64,000 bases of DNA, taken from the NCBI RefSeq assembly GCF_033436665.1, contig NZ_JAWQFO010000009.1:62001-126000 (forward strand), given 5' to 3'. Positions 17,008-25,867 of this stretch are shown here, piece after piece; the first letter of the stretch is position 1; every line of letters begins with the position of its first letter. The notes beneath the pieces are model-generated. The model had not been told where the DNA came from. It was given only the letters and a program-made list of their open reading frames with translations, and made no database searches. Both the position numbers and the translations under genes were made by a program. This stretch comes from JAWQFO01 sp033436665 (lineage in GTDB: Bacteria; Pseudomonadota; Alphaproteobacteria; Rhodobacterales; Rhodobacteraceae).

Positions 17008-18468
17008 TCAGCGTCGCCGGACGACCGCTTCGGCCTCGATCTCGACCCGGAAATCACCGATCAGGTCACCGACCAGGAAGGTCGTGTTGGCCGGTGGCGT
17101 GGCCGAGAAGAACCGGCCGTGCGCGCGGGCTGCCGGTTCGACATCCTCGGGCCCGCGCAGGTACATGCGGGTCCGCAGGATGTCGAGCGGCTGCGCGTCG
17201 AGCGCCGACAGCGCCGCCGCGATCTTGTCGAGGATGTAGGTCGTTTGCGCCCCGGCGTCGCCGGGTGCCACGGTGCGGTTTGTCCCGTGCGTCGCGGTGG
17301 TCCCGGACACGAGAACCCGGTCTCCATCCCGCACCGCGCGGCAATAGCCCGCAATCGGCTCCCACTCCGATCCCGAAAAAACCCGGGCGCGCTCGGGCGT
17401 GTCGGGATCTGGAACGGCTTTCATGGTCTTGGGCAACTCCGAGAGATGATGGCTCAGATCGCCCGACGCGGTCAGGAACGGCGGTTTGCGATACTCGTCC
17501 CCGCAGTCGCCCGGGATCATCTGCATGCTTTCGAAAGCCGCCGCCATTCGGGCGCGGTCCGCATCGTCCAGCGCCAGCCGGAACAGGTTCAGGTTGTCTG
17601 CCCGGTGTTCGGACCGGCCGAGCCGTGCGCCGACGATCACGCCGGCAACCGACGGATGTTCCAGAACCCAGCGCGTCGCCACGTTGGACACAGACACGCC
17701 GTGCTTGCGCGCGATCTCCGCGACCGCCGCAAGCAGTGCCTGGAAAGCGTCCCAGCCGCCGGCAGTATCGATGAACCGCAGGTATTTCGCGCCGCTCCAG
17801 TCCGCCGGGGCGTCGGGCCGCGGCTTGCCGAGCCATTTCTCCGACAGGAAACCGCCGCAGAGCGTGCCGTAGGCAAGCAGACGCACACCGGTCTTTTCGC
17901 AAAGCTCCGACAGTGCTCCGCCGGCCCTGCGATCGACCAGCGAGAAGGACACCTGGTTCGCGCGCAGCGGAATGCCGTCCGCCAGCGCCAGCGCAAGATG
18001 CGCCGCGTCGAAGTTGGTCACGCCGATCTCGCGGATCAGGCCCTTTTCGCGCAGGTTCGCCAGTTCGTGCAGCGCGTCGAGCCAGCCCGGATGCTCGAAG
18101 CTCCACCAGTGAAACTGCAGCAGATCCACGCGGTCGACGCCGAGCCTGGAAAGCCGTTCCTCGACACCGCGCCGCACCACCTCGGCCGTCATCGGCCCGG
18201 GCTCGGGGCACCATTTGGTAAAGCAGGCCGGGGCCTTCTGTCCGCGCCAGTTGCGCAGCATCTCGCCGGCAATGAGTTCCGCGCTGCCATAGTGATCTGC
18301 CATGTCGAAGGTGTCGAAGCCTGCCTCGGCGTAGTCGCCAAGCGCTTGCGCCGCATCCGCCACGGGCAGATCGCCGCCGTCCTTCTCGAGGTCTGCGACC
18401 TGCCAAAGCCCGGTGACGATCCGGCTGATTGAAAGCCCCTCGGCAAGGTCGGTGCGGTCAGGTTTCAT
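17008..18468 (-). CDS. Aldo/keto reductase fused to a RidA domain
   Basis: A 486-residue two-domain protein. Residues about 1-335 are an aldo/keto reductase with the full tetrad D55, Y60, K85 and H120, the last in LLQFHWWSF. From about residue 365 to the end is a RidA/YjgF-type domain (CRAVRDGDRVLVSGT, later RTRMYL). RidA proteins usually hydrolyse reactive imines, but the usual catalytic Arg in a C-terminal RxxxxVxxLP-like context is only partly matched by RTRMYLRGP. Its start overlaps the end of livM, so it is coupled to the Liv operon. A close single-domain paralogue sits at 23052. The fusion is unusual. Confidence 0.82.
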   Translation of the reverse strand: MKPDRTDLAEGLSISRIVTGLWQVADLEKDGGDLPVADAAQALGDYAEAGFDTFDMADHYGSAELIAGEMLRNWRGQKAPACFTKWCPEPGPMTAEVVRRGVEERLSRLGVDRVDLLQFHWWSFEHPGWLDALHELANLREKGLIREIGVTNFDAAHLALALADGIPLRANQVSFSLVDRRAGGALSELCEKTGVRLLAYGTLCGGFLSEKWLGKPRPDAPADWSGAKYLRFIDTAGGWDAFQALLAAVAEIARKHGVSVSNVATRWVLEHPSVAGVIVGARLGRSEHRADNLNLFRLALDDADRARMAAAFESMQMIPGDCGDEYRKPPFLTASGDLSHHLSELPKTMKAVPDPDTPERARVFSGSEWEPIAGYCRAVRDGDRVLVSGTTATHGTNRTVAPGDAGAQTTYILDKIAAALSALDAQPLDILRTRMYLRGPEDVEPAARAHGRFFSATPPANTTFLVGDLIGDFRVEIEAEAVVRRR

Positions 18469-19450
18469 GGCTTGCGTCCTTTGGGGGCATGGCCGTGGCT
18501 TGGGACTGGCGGCCGAGGTGACGGGAAACGCTGCCCGGTTCCGGCAGGAGGCCCTGCGGACGCCAGAGCAGGATGAGACAGAGCATCACGCCGATCAGCA
18601 CGATCTGCAGCGAGGCGGCGCGGGCCTGCTGGTCGGGCGGGAAGACCTCGGCGATCACACCGCCCGAAAGCGCCCAGATCGCCCAGACCAGCACAGCACC
18701 CAATATCGCGCCGGCGTTGTTGCCTGACCCGCCGACGATGAGCATTGCCCAGACCTGGAAAGTCACCATCGGCAGGTAGTTGGCGGGCGCGATGAAGCCG
18801 ATGAAATGCGCCTGCACCGCGCCCGCCAGCGCCATGATACCGCCGCCGAGCGCGAAAGCCTGCAGCCGCAGCGTGACCGGGTTCTTGCCAAGAGCCTGTG
18901 CCGCGACCTCGTCCTCGCGGATGCCTCGAAGGACCCGGCCCCAGGGGCTGCGCGTCAGGTGCTGTAGCAGTAGGTAGATGCCAAGGACCACGGCGGCGGT
19001 CAGCGCAAGGTAGGCGAGGTTGAAGGCAAGGCTATTGCCGCGCAGACCGGCGAAGGGCCGCGGGATGAAGCTCAGCCCGAAGACGCCGCCGGTCAGCGCT
19101 TCGGCGTTCTGGAACACCAGTTGCAGCGCCACGGCGATGCCGAAGGTGGTGATCGCGAGATAGTCGGCGCGCATCCGCAGCGTCAACAGCGCGACAGCGC
19201 AGGCGAGCAGCATGCCTGCGATCACGGCGGCGACCCAACCCAGCGCGATCGGCAAGCCGAACCCGCCCAGAAGCTGATCCGAGGCTGGCGAGGTGAGAAT
19301 GGCCGAGGTATAGGCGCCGAGCCCGACGAAGCCGGCGACACCGACATTGAAAAGACCGGTCTGTCCCCATTGCACGTTGAGGCCAAGGCAGATGATCGCG
19401 TAGCTCAGCGCGATGGTCAGGAAAAAGGCGGCATAGGCGAGGTATTCCAT
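18458..19450 (-). CDS. livM: Branched-chain-type ABC permease LivM
   Basis: A 330-residue inner-membrane permease with about nine hydrophobic segments and the LivM hallmarks LNVQWGQTGLFNVG near the start and a C-terminal RPQGLL. It pairs with LivH to import an amino acid, amide, urea or related solute. ATG 19450 overlaps the livH stop; a longer in-frame reading starts inside livH and is not favoured. The stop overlaps the start of the AKR-RidA gene. Confidence 0.93.
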   Translation of the reverse strand: MEYLAYAAFFLTIALSYAIICLGLNVQWGQTGLFNVGVAGFVGLGAYTSAILTSPASDQLLGGFGLPIALGWVAAVIAGMLLACAVALLTLRMRADYLAITTFGIAVALQLVFQNAEALTGGVFGLSFIPRPFAGLRGNSLAFNLAYLALTAAVVLGIYLLLQHLTRSPWGRVLRGIREDEVAAQALGKNPVTLRLQAFALGGGIMALAGAVQAHFIGFIAPANYLPMVTFQVWAMLIVGGSGNNAGAILGAVLVWAIWALSGGVIAEVFPPDQQARAASLQIVLIGVMLCLILLWRPQGLLPEPGSVSRHLGRQSQATAMPPKDASHET

Positions 19451-20370
19451 CAGGCCCGCTCCTGCCCGAACAGGCCCTGCGGCCGCAGCAGCAGGACCAG
19501 CACCAGCACGACAAAGCCCACCGCGGCGCGCCATTCCGCGCCAAAGACCTGCACGGTCGCTGCCTCGGCAAGCCCGATGATCAGCCCGCCGAGCATGGCG
19601 CCGGGGATCGATCCGATCCCGCCGAGGATGGCCGCCGCAAAAAGCGGCAAGAGCAGATCGAACCCCATGTAGGGCCGGATCTGAACCAGCAGGCCGGCCA
19701 TCACTCCGGCCACTGTCGCAAGCCCGGCACCGATGATCCAGGTGATCCGGACAACACCGCGCACGTCAATGCCGTAGACCTCGCCCAGTCCGGGGTTTTC
19801 GCTGACCGCGCGCATCGCGCGACCGATTGCCGTGCGGGTGAGCAGCAGATTCAGCCCGACGACCAGCAGCGCCGTTAATGCAATCACCAGAAGCTGGTCG
19901 GGAGTGGCCCGGATGCCGGCGCCGATGGGGCGGGCGATTTGCAGGGCGTCGGTGAAATAGGTGGGCTGCGCCGTGAAGATGAACTCGAGACCCGACCGCA
20001 ACGCCATCGATGCGCCGAAACTGGCCATGACGATGATGATGATATCCGCGCCGCGCGCCCGCAGCCGCCCGAAAAGCACCCGGTCGAGCCCCAGCGCCAG
20101 AAGAACAGTCAGGGCCGCGCCGCCAAGCATCGCAAGCGGCAGGTCCCAGCCGAAGCTGAACGGGCCAAGCGGATGGCCGGCGCCGAGCCCTGCGAACAGA
20201 CCGCCCAGCCCGGCCACCACCGTCAGGGTCAGGTAGGCGCCCCAGGCGAGAAAGTCGCCATGGGTGAAATTGGCGAAGCGCAGGATCGAATAGGTGAGCG
20301 TGAGGCCGATGGCCCCAAGGCCGATGGTGGCGCCCGAGATCAGTCCGTCCATCAGGATCTGCGGGTTCAT
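19450..20370 (-). CDS. livH: Branched-chain-type ABC permease LivH
   Basis: A 306-residue LivH-family permease with about eight membrane segments, the N-terminal GLGAIGLTLTYSILRFANFTHGD element (GLGAIGLTLTY then SILRFANFTHGD) and the cytoplasmic loop RAVSENPGLGEVYGID. It is the second half of the membrane channel. It overlaps livF upstream and livM downstream by 4 and 1 bases, showing one coupled operon. Confidence 0.94.
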   Translation of the reverse strand: MNPQILMDGLISGATIGLGAIGLTLTYSILRFANFTHGDFLAWGAYLTLTVVAGLGGLFAGLGAGHPLGPFSFGWDLPLAMLGGAALTVLLALGLDRVLFGRLRARGADIIIIVMASFGASMALRSGLEFIFTAQPTYFTDALQIARPIGAGIRATPDQLLVIALTALLVVGLNLLLTRTAIGRAMRAVSENPGLGEVYGIDVRGVVRITWIIGAGLATVAGVMAGLLVQIRPYMGFDLLLPLFAAAILGGIGSIPGAMLGGLIIGLAEAATVQVFGAEWRAAVGFVVLVLVLLLRPQGLFGQERA

Positions 20371-21098
20371 GCCGGCGCCTCCGCCTGCCGGTGCCCCAGA
20401 AACAGCGCGCCGAGCTTGCGGCCGTCGACGAGTTCGCCGCTCGGCCCGTCATGTGCCACCCGACCCTCGACCAGCACGAGGGCGCGCTCTGCCAGCGCCA
20501 GGGCCGCGCGCACGTTCTGCTCGACCACGATCAGCGTGACGCCGGATCGCGAGATTGCACCGAGCGTGTCGAAAACCTGTCCGACCAGCTTCGGGGACAG
20601 GCCGGCGGAAGGCTCGTCGAGGATCAGGACCTCCGGCTCAGTCAGCAGCGCCCGCGCAGCGGCCAGCATCTGGCGCTGCCCGCCGGACAGCGCGCCGGCC
20701 CGTTCGGACGGCCTCCGGCCAAGGTCGGGAAACATCTCCAGCATCGCGTCGATCCGCGCGGCACGGCGGCCTTTGGGCAGAAGCTCTGCCGCGATCTGCA
20801 GGTTCTCGCGAATGCTGAGGCGCGTGAAGACGTTGTCGGTCTGGGGCACGAACCCCAGCCCGCTGCGCACGAGGTGGTGGGGCGAAAGGCCGCTGACATT
20901 CTTGCCTGCCAGCACGACGGTACCCTCGGTGACCGGCGTGAGGCCCGCGATGGCCTTGATCAGTGTCGACTTGCCGGCCCCGTTCGGCCCGAGGATCGCG
21001 AGGCTCTCCCCGGCGGCCACCGCAAAGGAGATGCCTTTCACGATCATCAGGTCCGGGTCGTAGGCGGCGTGGATATCGGTGACCCGCAGCGCCGTCAT
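20367..21098 (-). CDS. livF: Branched-chain-type ABC ATPase LivF
   Basis: A 243-residue ATPase. Walker A is GPNGAGKST near residue 38, the signature is LSGGQRQML, and Walker B is VLILDEPSAGLSP. The sequence groups with the LivF type rather than LivG by length and by FVPQTDNVF. It energises import with LivG. It overlaps both livG and livH by 4 bases. Confidence 0.94.
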   Translation of the reverse strand: MTALRVTDIHAAYDPDLMIVKGISFAVAAGESLAILGPNGAGKSTLIKAIAGLTPVTEGTVVLAGKNVSGLSPHHLVRSGLGFVPQTDNVFTRLSIRENLQIAAELLPKGRRAARIDAMLEMFPDLGRRPSERAGALSGGQRQMLAAARALLTEPEVLILDEPSAGLSPKLVGQVFDTLGAISRSGVTLIVVEQNVRAALALAERALVLVEGRVAHDGPSGELVDGRKLGALFLGHRQAEAPA

Positions 21099-21871
21099 GC
21101 CGGCATCCCTTCGAGGTAGGCCTCGATGACGTCGGCGCGTCGCGACACTTCCGCTGGTGATCCTTGCGCCAGTTCGGAGCCCATCGCCATAACGATAACG
21201 CGCGGGCAGAGACGGGCGATCATCTCCATGTTGTGCTCGATCAGCAGCACCGCGATGCCTTGCGCGTTGATGGCCTCGATCCGGTCCATGATGGTGTCGA
21301 GAAGCGCCGGGTTCACGCCTGCCGCCGGTTCGTCCAGAAGGATGACGCGCGGGCCGGTCATCAGCACGCGGGCCAGTTCCAGAAGCTTGCGCTGGCCGCC
21401 CGAGAGCACCGCCGCAGGCTGGTCCTCGAGATGCGACAGGTTGACGAAGTCGAGAAGCTCGCGCGCCCGTTCTGCATTCGCGCGCTCCTGCCGCGCGACC
21501 GTGGACGGTCTCAGAAGCGCGGCCCAGGGTGCCTCTCCGGCCTGGTCCTGCGCGCCGGTCATCACATTCTCGAGCACCGTCATGCGCGGAAAAGGCCGCG
21601 GGATCTGGAAACTTCGGGCCAACCCGTGCCTTAGCCGCTGCTGCGCCGAGGCGCGTGTGAGGTCGGCATCGCCGAGGGTGATGGTTCCGCTGTCGACCGG
21701 AACGGCCCCGGCGATCAGGTTGAAGAGCGTGCTCTTGCCCGCGCCGTTCGGCCCGATGACGCCCAGCACCTCGCCGCTCGCGAGGTTCAGCGACATGTCC
21801 TGCACCACGCGAAGCCCGCCGTAGGCCTTGTCAACCGACGTCACGTTGAGCAGGGAAGGTGGCTTTGTCAT
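21095..21871 (-). CDS. livG: Branched-chain-type ABC ATPase LivG
   Basis: A 258-residue ATPase with Walker A GPNGAGKST near residue 40, signature LSGGQRKLL, Walker B VILLDEPAAGVNP and the LivG-type C-terminal EAYLEG. It is the first gene of the leftward operon livG-livF-livH-livM-AKR/RidA and is divergent from a GntR regulator. The binding protein for this system is probably the one at 24557 on the other arm. Confidence 0.94.
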   Translation of the reverse strand: MTKPPSLLNVTSVDKAYGGLRVVQDMSLNLASGEVLGVIGPNGAGKSTLFNLIAGAVPVDSGTITLGDADLTRASAQQRLRHGLARSFQIPRPFPRMTVLENVMTGAQDQAGEAPWAALLRPSTVARQERANAERARELLDFVNLSHLEDQPAAVLSGGQRKLLELARVLMTGPRVILLDEPAAGVNPALLDTIMDRIEAINAQGIAVLLIEHNMEMIARLCPRVIVMAMGSELAQGSPAEVSRRADVIEAYLEGMPA

Positions 21872-21884
21872 CTCGCCGCCAGAA

Positions 21885-21894
21885 GTTGATCAAC
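21885..21894. promoter_or_regulatory. Candidate operator GTTGATCAAC
   Basis: A perfect 10 bp palindrome followed by AATCAATTATCATTT, in the AT-rich 105 bp gap between livG and the divergent GntR gene. It lies 14 bp before the livG start. Probable operator of the GntR protein at 21977; only the palindrome is seen. Confidence 0.5.
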
Positions 21895-21976
21895 AATCAA
21901 TTATCATTTACAGAAGCATGCTGGCGACCTAAAGTAAAGCTGACTTCTGGCTGAATGGCGGGGCAGGACATTGGGC

Positions 21977-22702
21977 ATGCGCTCCAATCGGATGACGGCA
22001 GCGGACGGCGACGGGCTGGACTCGCTTGCACCGATCGGGCGCGAGACCGTACAGGACCGAATTTACAACTACCTGCGCGACGCCCTGATCCGCGGCGCCT
22101 TCGAGGCCGGAGAGGTGTTCCTGCCCGGCGACATTGCCAAACGCATGTCGGTCAGTTCGATGCCGGTGCGCGAGGCGCTGGCGCGTCTGGTGTCCGAGCG
22201 CGCGCTCGAAACGATGCCGAACCGGCGCGTGCGCGTACCCATGCTGAGCCGTGACAAGGCACGGGATATCGCCCGGTCCAGAACCCTCATCGAACGCGAT
22301 CTGGCCGCCCGGGCCACACTGGTCCTGCGCCCAGACGACCTTCAGAGACTCGAGTCGCTGACCGTCGACTACGAAGCGGCGGGAGACTACCGCTCGGTGA
22401 CCGATCTCAACCATGCGTTTCATTTCGCGCTCTACGAACAAGCGGGGTCGGCGGTGCTGTTGCCTTTCGTGGAAAGCCTCTGGATGCAGGCTGGGCCCTA
22501 CGTGCGGGCCGCGGCCCGTCTGCACCGCCCGCTGACCGATGCCGCCGCCACCTTGCACCATCGCGGCATCCTCGAAGGGTTGCGGTCGCGCGACCCCGAG
22601 CGTGTGGCGGGCGAGCTTGAGGCCGACATCCTGCAAGCATTCGCCATCCTCGACCGCGCCGGACCGGAGGTCTGGGAAGCGATGGAGGGCGCCCAGGCAT
22701 GA
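21977..22702 (+). CDS. GntR-family regulator (FCD type) 2
   Basis: A 241-residue GntR/FCD regulator: winged helix at about 20-85 (DIAKRMSVSSMPVREALARL) and an all-alpha ligand domain after it. It heads the rightward arm (gntR, TIGR04076 gene, AKR, NTF2-like, binding protein) and is divergent from the liv permease arm, so it probably controls both. ATG 21977 is chosen over a TTG two codons earlier. Its stop overlaps the next ATG by 4 bases. Confidence 0.86.
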   Translation: MRSNRMTAADGDGLDSLAPIGRETVQDRIYNYLRDALIRGAFEAGEVFLPGDIAKRMSVSSMPVREALARLVSERALETMPNRRVRVPMLSRDKARDIARSRTLIERDLAARATLVLRPDDLQRLESLTVDYEAAGDYRSVTDLNHAFHFALYEQAGSAVLLPFVESLWMQAGPYVRAAARLHRPLTDAAATLHHRGILEGLRSRDPERVAGELEADILQAFAILDRAGPEVWEAMEGAQA

Positions 22703-23052
22703 GCGGTCGGGCCGAGATCTTCGAACTCTGGGACCTGCGCGTCGAGGTCGTGGCGCCGGAGGGAGCCAGGATCTGGTGCGGGGCGCAGATCGGCGATTAC
22801 TTCGAATTGCGCGGCGAGATGCTGCATCTTCCGCCTGGGCAGGGCATCTCGATCTATTCGCTGGCCTCGGTCCTGCCGCTGCTGGCCGCCAAGCAACGCA
22901 AGACCGACCCCGCCGACTGGATGTCGACCGACTCCGAGATCGCCTGTCCCGATCCCAATTGCCCGTCGCGGCTGCGCATCATCCGGCTCGGGCTGCGCAC
23001 ATTCGATCACGGGCAGACCACCGCGGTTCCAATGCCGCCGAAGGAGACCTGA
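22699..23052 (+). CDS. TIGR04076-family small protein
   Basis: A 117-residue protein whose DWMSTDSEIACPDPNC segment and length match the uncharacterised TIGR04076 family. Cys residues in WCGA and in CPDPNC could bind a metal. No signal peptide or membrane segment. It overlaps gntR by 4 bases and the following AKR by 1 base, so it is firmly in the operon. Function is not known; a redox or metal role with the reductase is a guess. Confidence 0.7.
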   Translation: MSGRAEIFELWDLRVEVVAPEGARIWCGAQIGDYFELRGEMLHLPPGQGISIYSLASVLPLLAAKQRKTDPADWMSTDSEIACPDPNCPSRLRIIRLGLRTFDHGQTTAVPMPPKET

Positions 23053-24101
23053 TGCATTACGCCGATCTCGCCGAGGGCCACAGGATTTCGCGTGTCATCA
23101 AGGGCGGCTGGCAGCTTGCCGGTGGTCACGGGGAGATCGACACGCGGACCAGCATCGAGGACATGATCGCCTTTGCCGATGCCGGCATCACGACCTTCGA
23201 CTGCGCCGACATCTACACCGGTGTCGAAGAGCTGATCGGCGCGTTCCGCGGCGAGTACGAACGACAGCGTGGTGCCGAGGCGCTGACGAAGATCAAGGTG
23301 CATACGAAGTGCGTGCCGGACCTGACCCGGCTTGCCACCATCGACAAGCCGGCCCTAGAGGCGGCGATCGACACCTCGCTGAAGCGCCTGCGTACGGACG
23401 CGCTCGACCTCGTGCAGTTCCACTGGTGGGACTACAGCGTGGACCGCCAGGTCGAGGTGGCGCTCTGGCTCGCCGAGCTGCGCGCTGCCGGAAAGATCCG
23501 CAACATCGGCGGCACGAACTTCGACACCACGCAGCTGCTGCGGATGCTCGATGCCGGGGTGCCGCTGGTCTCCATGCAGGCGCAGTACTCGTTGATCGAC
23601 GACCGTCCGGGGCGCCGCATGGTCGACGTCGCGCGCGCGCACGACGTGCAGTTCCTGTGCTACGGCACCGTCGCGGGCGGGTTGTTCTCGGAACGCTGGC
23701 TCGGTGCACCGGAGCCCGTCGAGCCGCTCGAAAACCGTTCGCTGGTCAAGTACAAGCTCATCGTCGACGAGTTCGGCGGCTGGGCCCTGTTCCAGGAACT
23801 GCTTGCCGCGCTGGACAGGGTCGCGCGTCGGCGCGGATCGGACATCGCGTCGGTGGCAAGCCGGGTCGTGCTCGACCGTCCGGGTGTCGCGGCGGTGATC
23901 GTCGGGGCGCGCAACCGCGCGCATCTGGATCGCAACATCGCGATCCCCGACATCGAACTCGACGACAGCGATCGTGCGGAAATCGACGCGGTGCTTGCCC
24001 GTGGGCACCCGGTCCCGGGCGATGTCTACTCGGTCGAGCGGGACAGGACCGGCCCGCACGGATCGATCATGAAGTACAACCTCAACACCGAGGCGCATTG
24101 A
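23052..24101 (+). CDS. Aldo/keto reductase
   Basis: A 349-residue NAD(P)H-dependent oxidoreductase with the tetrad D50, Y55, K86 and H124 (in VQFHWWDY) and late cofactor-binding VIVGARN. It is clearly related to the AKR half of the fusion at 17008: both share QFHWW, a YGT-x-x-GG-x-x-SE-x-WLG block, and GGW-x-x-FQ-LLAA. This one ends without a RidA domain, with a tail of about 40 residues. AAGGAG precedes the ATG. It is overlapped by genes on both sides, so it acts with the Liv uptake system on an unknown carbonyl or hydroxy compound. Confidence 0.88.
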   Translation: MHYADLAEGHRISRVIKGGWQLAGGHGEIDTRTSIEDMIAFADAGITTFDCADIYTGVEELIGAFRGEYERQRGAEALTKIKVHTKCVPDLTRLATIDKPALEAAIDTSLKRLRTDALDLVQFHWWDYSVDRQVEVALWLAELRAAGKIRNIGGTNFDTTQLLRMLDAGVPLVSMQAQYSLIDDRPGRRMVDVARAHDVQFLCYGTVAGGLFSERWLGAPEPVEPLENRSLVKYKLIVDEFGGWALFQELLAALDRVARRRGSDIASVASRVVLDRPGVAAVIVGARNRAHLDRNIAIPDIELDDSDRAEIDAVLARGHPVPGDVYSVERDRTGPHGSIMKYNLNTEAH

Positions 24102-24508
24102 TGGCAGACCTTTCCGCCGCCGCCGAGGCCGAAATCCGTGCACGCCACGATTTCTTCGTGGCGTGGTTCACCGGGCGGGCGTCGAAGGACGAGATGCAAC
24201 GCGCGGCGCAAGCCTTCGCCCCCGACATGCAGCGCATCGGCCCGGAGGGAGAGGCGCAGGATGCCGACGCGGTCATAGCCATGATCCGCGCCGCCGAAGG
24301 GCGCATCGACGGTGTTTTCGAAATCGACATAGAGGTCGAGACGGTTCGCCGCCTGTCGGACAACCTCATCCTTGTCGTCTATATTGAACGGCAGTCCATC
24401 GACAGCCGCACCACGGCGCGCCGCTCGACCGCGCTGTTCAGCCCCGACCCCGACGCGCCCGAGGGTGTCGTCTGGCGCCACCTGCAAGAAACCTGGATCG
24501 CGCAATAG
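24101..24508 (+). CDS. NTF2-like (SnoaL/DUF4440-type) protein
   Basis: A 135-residue protein with the size and pattern of a cone-shaped NTF2-like domain: an N-terminal helix pair (residues 5-45), then beta strands, ending WRHLQETWIA, a common last strand of the family. There is no signal peptide. Proteins of this fold may be enzymes or ligand-binding; the active residues cannot be assigned. The ATG overlaps the AKR stop. Confidence 0.6.
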   Translation: MADLSAAAEAEIRARHDFFVAWFTGRASKDEMQRAAQAFAPDMQRIGPEGEAQDADAVIAMIRAAEGRIDGVFEIDIEVETVRRLSDNLILVVYIERQSIDSRTTARRSTALFSPDPDAPEGVVWRHLQETWIAQ

Positions 24509-24556
24509 CGATCGAAACGACGGCGAAACCGCCGCATCCCAACAAGGAGACCTGAA

Positions 24557-25819
24557 ATGAGACATTGGAAGACTTCCCTGCTTGCGGCGACGATCCTGTC
24601 CGCCGGGGCCGTTGCGGCCCAAGCCCAGGATTGCGAGATCACGGTCGGCATGGTTATGGAGTTGACGGGCCCCGCGGGGGCCTACGGGCAGGCCGGCGCC
24701 AAGTCCGTGGAAATGGCGTTCCGCGACCTCAACGAGGCCGGCGGCGTGCTTGGCTGCAACCTCGTCACCGACACCCGCGACAGCCAGAGCCAGGGCAATG
24801 TCGCCGTCGACCAGGCGACCCAGCTGGTCAACATCAAGGAGGTGCCCGTGATCATCGGCGGCATCATCTCGTCCGTGTCGATCCCGATCCTGACTTCGGT
24901 GACCGCCGACGCGGGCGTGGTGCAGGTCTCGCCGGCCTCGTCCTCCCCGACGCTGACCCAGCTTGGGCGCGACGGCAAGACCGGCGGCTATTTCTTCCGC
25001 ACCATCACCTCCGACGCGCTTCAGGGCGTGGCGGCGGCGAAGTACGCGATGGACTCCGGCCTCGACAACCTTGCCATCATCCACGTCAACAACGACTTCG
25101 GCGTCAACATGATGCGCGAGTTCTCGAGCGCCTATGAAAAGATGGGCGGTACGATTACGTCGACGACGCCCTACAACGAAAACCAGCCGAATTACTCGGC
25201 GGAAGTGACCGCGGCGCTCGACGGATCCCCCGAGGCACTTTATCTCATCAGCTATCCGGTCGACGGCGCCACCATCGCGCGGACCTGGGTAAGCCAGGGC
25301 GGTCCGCAGAAATACCTGCTCAACGACGGCATGAACTCGACCGATTTCATCGAGGCGGTGGGCGCGCAGTATCTCGAAGGTGCGCGCGGCACCTCGTCGG
25401 GCACCGAAGAGACGGAATCGACCAAGTATTTCTACGACAACTACGCCGCGTTTTCGGACGGCATCGAACCGTCCGCGCCCGCGGCGGACCGGTCCTACGA
25501 CGCCGGGGCCATCGTCGGTCTGGCGATTGCCAAGGCGGGCGAAGCCTCGGCCGACGCGATCCGCGATTCGATCCGGGCCATCCTCGACCCGGAAGGAACG
25601 CCGATCTACGCGGGACCGGAGGAATTCGCCAAGGCGCTCGATCTGATCGAGAAGGGCGAGCCGATCCGATATGAAGGGGTCATCGGCAACGTCGCCTTCG
25701 ACGAATTCGGCGACATCAGCGGACCGTTCCGCCTGTGGCAGATCGTCGATGGCGAAGTGGTGACCGAAGGCCAGTTCGCGGCCGACGAGGTCGCGGAGAT
25801 TCGCGAGTCGCTGCAATAA
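24557..25819 (+). CDS. ABC transporter substrate-binding protein (Liv/type 1 fold)
   Basis: A 420-residue periplasmic binding protein with a Sec signal peptide cut after AQA (about residue 23) and the type 1 periplasmic-binding fold: GMVMELTGPAGAYG at the N-terminus, VPVIIGGIISS and VNNDFGVNM in the middle. It is the binding component missing from the livGFHM arm and sits at the end of the divergent arm. AAGGAGACC lies before the ATG. The ligand is unknown; unlike leucine-binding proteins it is accompanied by reductases rather than amino-acid enzymes. Confidence 0.9.
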   Translation: MRHWKTSLLAATILSAGAVAAQAQDCEITVGMVMELTGPAGAYGQAGAKSVEMAFRDLNEAGGVLGCNLVTDTRDSQSQGNVAVDQATQLVNIKEVPVIIGGIISSVSIPILTSVTADAGVVQVSPASSSPTLTQLGRDGKTGGYFFRTITSDALQGVAAAKYAMDSGLDNLAIIHVNNDFGVNMMREFSSAYEKMGGTITSTTPYNENQPNYSAEVTAALDGSPEALYLISYPVDGATIARTWVSQGGPQKYLLNDGMNSTDFIEAVGAQYLEGARGTSSGTEETESTKYFYDNYAAFSDGIEPSAPAADRSYDAGAIVGLAIAKAGEASADAIRDSIRAILDPEGTPIYAGPEEFAKALDLIEKGEPIRYEGVIGNVAFDEFGDISGPFRLWQIVDGEVVTEGQFAADEVAEIRESLQ

Positions 25820-25827
25820 GACCGCGC

Positions 25828-25858
25828 GCGCGGCCCGGACGCAGGTTCCGGGTCGCGC
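25828..25858. terminator. Bidirectional hairpin between convergent genes
   Basis: A 12-pair stem (GCGCGGCCCGGA with TCCGGGTCGCGC, one G-U) and 7-base loop, starting 9 bases after the binding-protein stop and ending 9 bases before the luxR stop. It has no T-run on either strand but is well placed as a shared terminator or 3' stabiliser. Confidence 0.6.
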
Positions 25859-25867
25859 CGCCCAACG

